Assembly (NCBI GenBank): GCA_013001045.1
Contig: JABDNG010000064.1
Span: 1 to 64,000, forward strand
DNA: 64,000 nucleotides
Direction of reading: 5' to 3'
Source of the DNA: Woeseiaceae bacterium
Lineage (GTDB): Bacteria > Pseudomonadota > Gammaproteobacteria > Steroidobacterales > Woeseiaceae
Below the pieces are notes generated by a model that was given only the letters and a program-made list of their open reading frames with translations, made no database searches and was not told the DNA's origin. Shown here in pieces: positions 60,394 through 64,000 of this stretch. How positions within the stretch are numbered: position 1 is the first letter of the stretch; each line of letters begins with the position of its first letter. The translations under genes and the position numbers were made by a program.

Positions 60394-61071
60394 ATGAGTA
60401 ACAAATCTCCAAAACTGCTTCTCGCACTGACCGTGTTCGCGGTCTTCGTGAGTGGTTGTGAAACGTTGGACCCGTATACACGGGAAGAGAAAACCAGCAA
60501 GGCCACGAAAGGCGCGCTGATCGGTGCGGCCGCCGGCGCGGTTGTGGGCCTGATATCGGGCGACGACGCCGTCGAGCGCAGGCAGCGTGCCTTGATCGGC
60601 GCCGGGGTCGGTGCATTGGCCGGCGGTGCGATTGGCAACTACCAGGATCGTCAGGAAGCCAAGCTGCGCGCCGAACTCGAAGGCACGGGCGTCAGCGTGA
60701 CGCGAATTGGCGACAACATCACCCTCAACATGCCGGGTAATGTCACGTTCGCGACGAATAGCTCGGATTTGAGTCCGGCATTCTTCGACGTGCTGAATTC
60801 CGTCGGTAAAGTACTGGGCGAATTCAACAAGACCGTTGTCGAGGTTGCCGGCCATACCGACAGTACCGGTACCGATTCGTACAACCAGAGCCTGTCGGAA
60901 CGTCGAGCCGGGGCGGTTTCGAGTTACCTGACAGCACAAGGCGTAAGCGGGCAGCGCCTGATCACCGTGGGTATGGGTGAACAGCGGCCAGTCGCGGACA
61001 ACAGCACACCTGAAGGCCGCCAGGCCAACCGGCGTGTCGAAATCACGATGGTGCCAATAACGGCCGGCTAG
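60394..61071 (+). CDS. OmpA-family lipoprotein with glycine zipper
   Basis: 225 residues. Lipobox VFVSGC with Cys at about residue 22. Residues about 40-90 contain a glycine-zipper segment (GALIGAAAGAVVGLISGDD and ALIGAGVGALAGGAIGNYQD). The C-terminal OmpA domain (about 115-222) binds peptidoglycan: NVTFATNSSDLSPAFFDVLNSVGKVL, VEVAGHTDSTGTDSYNQSLSERRAGAVSSYL and GRQANRRVEI. Similar to YiaD-type proteins. Good ribosome site AGAGGATAGG. A -10-like TACAAT (60353-60358) lies upstream without a clear -35. Confidence 0.95.
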   Translation: MSNKSPKLLLALTVFAVFVSGCETLDPYTREEKTSKATKGALIGAAAGAVVGLISGDDAVERRQRALIGAGVGALAGGAIGNYQDRQEAKLRAELEGTGVSVTRIGDNITLNMPGNVTFATNSSDLSPAFFDVLNSVGKVLGEFNKTVVEVAGHTDSTGTDSYNQSLSERRAGAVSSYLTAQGVSGQRLITVGMGEQRPVADNSTPEGRQANRRVEITMVPITAG

Positions 61072-61091
61072 AAGTTCCAGAGCAGCAAGAT

Positions 61092-61127
61092 AACGCGGCG
61101 GCCAGGGATGGTTCGCCGCGTTTTTTT
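61092..61127 (+). terminator. Intrinsic terminator after the OmpA-like gene
   Basis: Stem AACGCGGCG/CGCCGCGTT (61092-61100 and 61114-61122), 13-base loop, followed by a run of seven T (61121-61127). Confidence 0.85.
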
Positions 61128-61141
61128 ATCAGGAGTGTCGC

Positions 61142-61459
61142 TTGAGTCGAAGGTTTAACAAGCGCGACACCGGCACCTGGATCGAGATCACGGGATTCGT
61201 GAGGCGGCTGCTGGTGGATGATGACGATGGTTCCCGCCATCAGCGCTTCATCATTGATATCGGCAATCGCGCCACGCTCCTTATTGCCCACAATATCGAT
61301 CTCGCGAAGCGGGTTCCCTTGGGACTCGGTGACCGGGTGTACGTGCGCGGCATGTACGAATGGAACGACCTGGGTGGCCTGGTGCACTGGACGCATCATG
61401 ATCCGCTGGGTATCGAAGATGGCGGTTACGTGCGCTACCGACGACACGATTATCGGTAG
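61142..61459 (+). CDS. DUF3465 family protein
   Basis: 105 residues from a TTG with AGGAG upstream. Family landmarks are near perfect: GTWIEITGFVRRLLVDDDDGSRHQRFIIDIGNRATLLIAHNIDLAKRVP, then GDRVYVRGMYEWNDLGGLVHWTHHDPLG. The fold is OB-like and small; known members have predicted signal peptides, which this one lacks, so its start could be different or it is cytoplasmic. Function unknown. Only 14 bases past the previous terminator. Confidence 0.88.
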   Translation: MSRRFNKRDTGTWIEITGFVRRLLVDDDDGSRHQRFIIDIGNRATLLIAHNIDLAKRVPLGLGDRVYVRGMYEWNDLGGLVHWTHHDPLGIEDGGYVRYRRHDYR

Positions 61460-61475
61460 CACAGCAATCACGCAC

Positions 61476-61503
61476 AAAAAAAGGCCGCTCACCGAGCGGC
61501 CTT
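61476..61503 (-). terminator. Intrinsic terminator of rpoH (bidirectional)
   Basis: Perfect 10-bp stem AAGGCCGCTC/GAGCGGCCTT (61481-61490 and 61494-61503), 3-base loop. On the minus strand it is followed by seven T residues, so it is best for rpoH; with CTTCTC on the plus strand it can also stop the DUF3465 gene. Confidence 0.88.
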
Positions 61504-61522
61504 CTCGTTCATGCGGACTTAT

Positions 61523-62386
61523 CTAAACAGCCATCGCGTTGCCGAGTTTCTTGATAGCGTTGGCCTCAATCTGTCGAATGCGCTCAGCTGAAACGCCGTA
61601 CTCCGCGGCGAGTTCGTGCAGCGTCATCTTCGTATCGCTGAGCCACCGCTGTTCGAGAATGCGGCGGGATCTGTCATCAAGAATATTGAGCGCGGACGCC
61701 ATGCGTGTGCTTGCGTCCGAATGCCAGTCGTCCGCCTCGACGAGCACAGCGGGATCGGCATCCGGGCTCGGCAGGTACGCGGCCGGCGTGAAGTTGCGGT
61801 CATCATCGGCATCCGGAGTCGGGTCAAAGATGGCATCACGAGAATGCAGTCGTTTCTCCATTTCCGTGACTTCCTTCGCGCTAACGCCCAGGTCCTTGGC
61901 GACTGCTTCGGTTTCGGCAGCCGATAACCAGGCAAGGCTCTTTTTCGCTCTGCGAAGATTGAAAAACAGCTTACGTTGCGCCTTGGTTGTCGCAACTTTC
62001 ACGATGCGCCAGTTCTTGAGGACAAACTCGTGTATCTCTGCACGAATCCAGTGCACGGCGAATGACACCAGGCGCACGTCGTAACTCGGATCAAAGCGTT
62101 TCACCGCCTTCATGAGACCAACGTTGCCTTCCTGGATCAGATCGTTCAGGGGCAGGCCGTAGCCTGTGTAGCCTTTGGCAATATGTACGACAAATCGCAA
62201 GTGCGCCATGACCAGGTCGCGTGCGGCATCGAGATCTTCATGATCGCGAAAGCGCGTTGACAGTGCCTGTTCATCTTCTTTCGACAGAACAGGAATGGCG
62301 CCGACGGCCTGAATATAGGCATCGAGACTGCCTACCGGGCCTGCCAGTACCAGATCGTGGTTGTACTTTGCTACAGCGTTTGTCAT
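61523..62386 (-). CDS. rpoH: RNA polymerase heat-shock sigma factor sigma-32
   Basis: 287 residues. Regions in order: 1.2-2.1 (DAYIQAVGAIPVLSKEDEQALSTRF), 2.3-2.4 (YTGYGLPLNDLIQEGNVGLMKAVKRFDP; LVSFAVHWIRAEIHEFVLKNWRIVKVATTK), the RpoH box QRKLFFNLR, region 3, and region 4.2 (TLHELAAEYGVSAERIRQIEANAIKKL). A short ribosome site GGAGGTA lies 6 bases before ATG. Upstream there is a CIRCE element. It sits downstream of ftsX, the usual ftsY-ftsE-ftsX-rpoH order. Confidence 0.98.
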   Translation of the reverse strand: MTNAVAKYNHDLVLAGPVGSLDAYIQAVGAIPVLSKEDEQALSTRFRDHEDLDAARDLVMAHLRFVVHIAKGYTGYGLPLNDLIQEGNVGLMKAVKRFDPSYDVRLVSFAVHWIRAEIHEFVLKNWRIVKVATTKAQRKLFFNLRRAKKSLAWLSAAETEAVAKDLGVSAKEVTEMEKRLHSRDAIFDPTPDADDDRNFTPAAYLPSPDADPAVLVEADDWHSDASTRMASALNILDDRSRRILEQRWLSDTKMTLHELAAEYGVSAERIRQIEANAIKKLGNAMAV

Positions 62387-62413
62387 CGACTACCTCCGTG
62401 ATGGCGAGCAATT

Positions 62414-62440
62414 TTAGCACTCGCAATCTTAGAGTGCTAA
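62414..62440. promoter_or_regulatory. Perfect CIRCE element (HrcA operator) upstream of rpoH
   Basis: TTAGCACTC (62414-62422), nine-base spacer, GAGTGCTAA (62432-62440): identical to the CIRCE consensus TTAGCACTC-N9-GAGTGCTAA, the binding site of the heat-shock repressor HrcA. The near arm ends 28 bases before the rpoH start codon. The element lies between promoter and ribosome site, or over the promoter, the usual position for repression. Confidence 0.93.
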
Positions 62441-62456
62441 TAAATGACTGAGTTCC
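62429..62456 (-). promoter_or_regulatory. Possible sigma-E-type promoter of rpoH
   Basis: On the minus strand GGAACTC (62456-62450), 16-base spacer, TCTAA (62433-62429). It resembles the sigma-E pattern GGAACTT-N16-TCTGA. The -10 lies inside the CIRCE element. Upstream (62465-62505) the sequence is strongly AT-rich. Confidence 0.4.
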
Positions 62457-62531
62457 CAGCAGAAAAAAATTATTTTTATAATTAAAACAATATCTTGCGG
62501 TGTCTAGCGGGCCCTGGATTATGTTTAATAA

Positions 62532-63497
62532 TTAGCGTGGCTCGATGCGCCGCATGTGTCGGGCCGTCGTGAGCCACGAGCCGAGCAGCCCCAGGAAGAT
62601 GCCGAGGCCAACGATAGCGGCGCTTTCCTCGAGGCCCAGTGATGCAACAACAATGTTGCTCTGATAGAGGCCGGATAGCCGCGCGACGGGCCCCTCGAGC
62701 AGGTACAAACCGTAATGAACCAGGGCCAACGCCATAAGCCCGCCAAGCAAGCCATACCAGAGACCCGTCCAGAGAAAAGGACGTCGAACAAATGCATTGG
62801 ATGCACCGATCAGCTTGGTGACTTCGATCTCATCACGACGATTTTCGATATCAAGGCGAATCGTGTTGCCGATAATGACGACGATTGCGACGCCGAGCAG
62901 CCCGGCGCCAATCCCGATGGCTTGCCTGACGATGTCCAGTATCGCGTGGAAACGCTGCACCCATTCGGTATCGACCTGCACGTGATCGATTTCCGGCAAA
63001 TTACCGATCTCTTCCTGCAGCAAAGTGAGCGACTCACTCGTATTGCCGGCTCCCGGCCTTACAACCAGGGTATGCGGCAATGGATTGCCGGGCAGCTGGC
63101 TCAGCGCATCACCGAATCCGGATTGCTTCTTGAATTCGGCGAGGGCGTCGTCGGCCGAAATAAAATCAACCTTGTCGACGTCTGCCCGTTGCCCGATAAG
63201 TCGGCCAAGTGCTGCGCCGTCATCGACCGAAATCTCCTGTTTCAGGAAGACCGAAAAGTCGAACGCATTGTCCCAGCTGCCACTCACGCTTCGCGCATTC
63301 TTGACGACGACGTTGATGGCGGCGGGTAATGCCAGCGTGACGGCAATGACGAGGATAATCATGAAGCTCGCAAACGGCTGACGCGCGAGCCGGCCGAGCG
63401 ATCCTAAAGCTGTACTAACGTGGCGAGTTACCCAGATAGACAGCGGTCCCGATGAACGAACCGGGGCTACGGCATCGGCGTTACGGGTTACTGCCAT
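62532..63497 (-). CDS. ftsX: Cell-division protein FtsX
   Basis: 321 residues from ATG 63497, 10 bases inside ftsE; a longer frame upstream lacks support. Four transmembrane helices: one near 50-72 (PFASFMIILVIAVTLALPAAINVVV) and three near 195-300, with an extracytoplasmic loop of about 110 residues after the first. With FtsE it activates septal cell-wall hydrolases through the membrane. Typical FtsX end EVTKLIGASNAFVRRPFLWTGLWYGLLGG and ALVHYGLYLLE. Confidence 0.96.
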   Translation of the reverse strand: MAVTRNADAVAPVRSSGPLSIWVTRHVSTALGSLGRLARQPFASFMIILVIAVTLALPAAINVVVKNARSVSGSWDNAFDFSVFLKQEISVDDGAALGRLIGQRADVDKVDFISADDALAEFKKQSGFGDALSQLPGNPLPHTLVVRPGAGNTSESLTLLQEEIGNLPEIDHVQVDTEWVQRFHAILDIVRQAIGIGAGLLGVAIVVIIGNTIRLDIENRRDEIEVTKLIGASNAFVRRPFLWTGLWYGLLGGLMALALVHYGLYLLEGPVARLSGLYQSNIVVASLGLEESAAIVGLGIFLGLLGSWLTTARHMRRIEPR

Positions 63498-64000
63498 GGA
63501 TCGCTCTCCTGCTGCAGCCGACCGTCTTCCAACGCAATGCGGCGACAACCCAGACGGTCAATCAACGAAATATCGTGACTGGCAATTAACAAGGTCACAC
63601 CAACCTCGTTGAAGCGACGGAATATGCGCATGACTTCAAGTGACAGGTCGGGGTCGAGGTTGCCCGTTGGCTCATCCGCAATGAGGAGCTTTGGCCGGGT
63701 TACGATCGCGCGTGCGATGCCGACGCGTTGCTGTTCACCAGCGGAAAGCGTCTCGGGTCTCTGTTTTTCCTTGTGCAACAGGCTGACTTGATCGAGCGCC
63801 GCACGAACTCGCCGGCCGGCATCGCGATGATTGACGCCGGCGATGATCAGAGGCAATGCAACGTTATCGAAGACCGTGCGGTCATAGAGCAGTTTGTGAT
63901 CCTGGAATACCATGCCGATTTGCCGTCGATAGGCGGGAATTTTTCGACGTTTGACGCGGCGCGTGTTCTGGCTATCGACGATGACCTGCCCGGCAGTCGG
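63488..64000 (-). CDS. ftsE: Cell-division ATP-binding protein FtsE (partial, 5' end outside window)
   Basis: The frame is open to the right edge; the visible part is 170 codons and lacks the first 50 or so residues, including Walker A. Visible ABC motifs: Q loop (IGMVFQDHKLLYDRTVFDNVALPLIIAG), signature LSAGEQQRVGIARAIVTRPKLLIADEPTGNLDPD with Walker B, and the H loop LLIASHDISLID. The signature LSAGE is the usual FtsE variant of LSGGE. Overlaps ftsX by 10 bases. Complex partner of FtsX. Confidence 0.95.
   Translation of the reverse strand, partial: PTAGQVIVDSQNTRRVKRRKIPAYRRQIGMVFQDHKLLYDRTVFDNVALPLIIAGVNHRDAGRRVRAALDQVSLLHKEKQRPETLSAGEQQRVGIARAIVTRPKLLIADEPTGNLDPDLSLEVMRIFRRFNEVGVTLLIASHDISLIDRLGCRRIALEDGRLQQESDPWQ

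Overview
This 64 kb window reads as a stretch of chromosome from a free-living Gammaproteobacterium, moderately GC-rich and densely coded. The pointers are the core gene neighbourhoods (smg-dprA next to topA-tsaC-hemF; def-fmt-rsmB; ftsE-ftsX-rpoH; gltB-gltD; pntA-pntB). A Gram-negative 'dedicated sortase' locus of the kind known from marine proteobacteria suggests a marine lineage, possibly near Woeseiaceae or other Xanthomonadales-like groups. That placement is inference from gene content. No tRNA, rRNA, CRISPR array, insertion sequence or phage gene was seen.

Layout. 0-8.7 kb (minus strand): a TonB-domain protein, a VOC protein, hemF, tsaC, topA, smg, dprA and a LysM lipoprotein, with hairpin terminators after smg and after the LysM gene. 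8.8-16 kb (plus): def, fmt, rsmB, a DUF4390 gene and the NtrY/NtrX-type two-component pair. The following 301-bp gap carries a long imperfect inverted repeat that looks like a structured RNA. 16.3-22 kb (minus): a CapA-like lipoprotein, a SPOR protein, argS, priA. 22.1-23.9 kb (plus): a four-gene overlapping cassette (sigma factor, anti-sigma-like membrane protein, small acidic exported protein, Arg-rich DUF3106-like protein) ending in a perfect terminator. 23.9-30.7 kb (plus): pntA-pntB, an HNH nuclease coupled to a stand-alone 5'-3' exonuclease, a fructosamine-kinase-like gene and a serine beta-lactamase-like hydrolase.

30.7-40.3 kb is a mosaic of short transcription units: hemH coupled to a two-module VOC gene, an AgcS symporter, a thiolase, a MATE transporter, and several lipoproteins or conserved unknowns. 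40.5-46.4 kb is the glutamate synthase operon. 46.4-47.5 kb has a ParA-like ATPase and a 58-residue zinc-ribbon protein. 47.6-54 kb holds the dedicated sortase system: histidine kinase and response regulator on the minus strand, followed by a Gfo/Idh oxidoreductase; the single VIT/VWA sortase substrate and its sortase are divergent on the plus strand. 54-60 kb has a NUDIX hydrolase, an SRPBCC protein, two more MATE transporters, a thioesterase and a glutaryl-CoA-dehydrogenase-like enzyme. 60.3-64 kb has an OmpA-like lipoprotein, a DUF3465 gene, rpoH, ftsX and the 3' part of ftsE, which runs off the right edge.

The observations most worth a second look are: (1) a perfect 27-bp CIRCE element just upstream of rpoH, overlapping a possible sigma-E-type promoter; (2) the long hairpin element at 16109-16233; (3) the complete sortase locus, with a CBM9-like sensor domain in the kinase and a candidate regulator-binding repeat; (4) the uncharacterised sigma-factor/acidic/basic exported-protein cassette at 22.2-23.9 kb; (5) an NtrX-like regulator lacking the sequences needed for sigma-54 activation.
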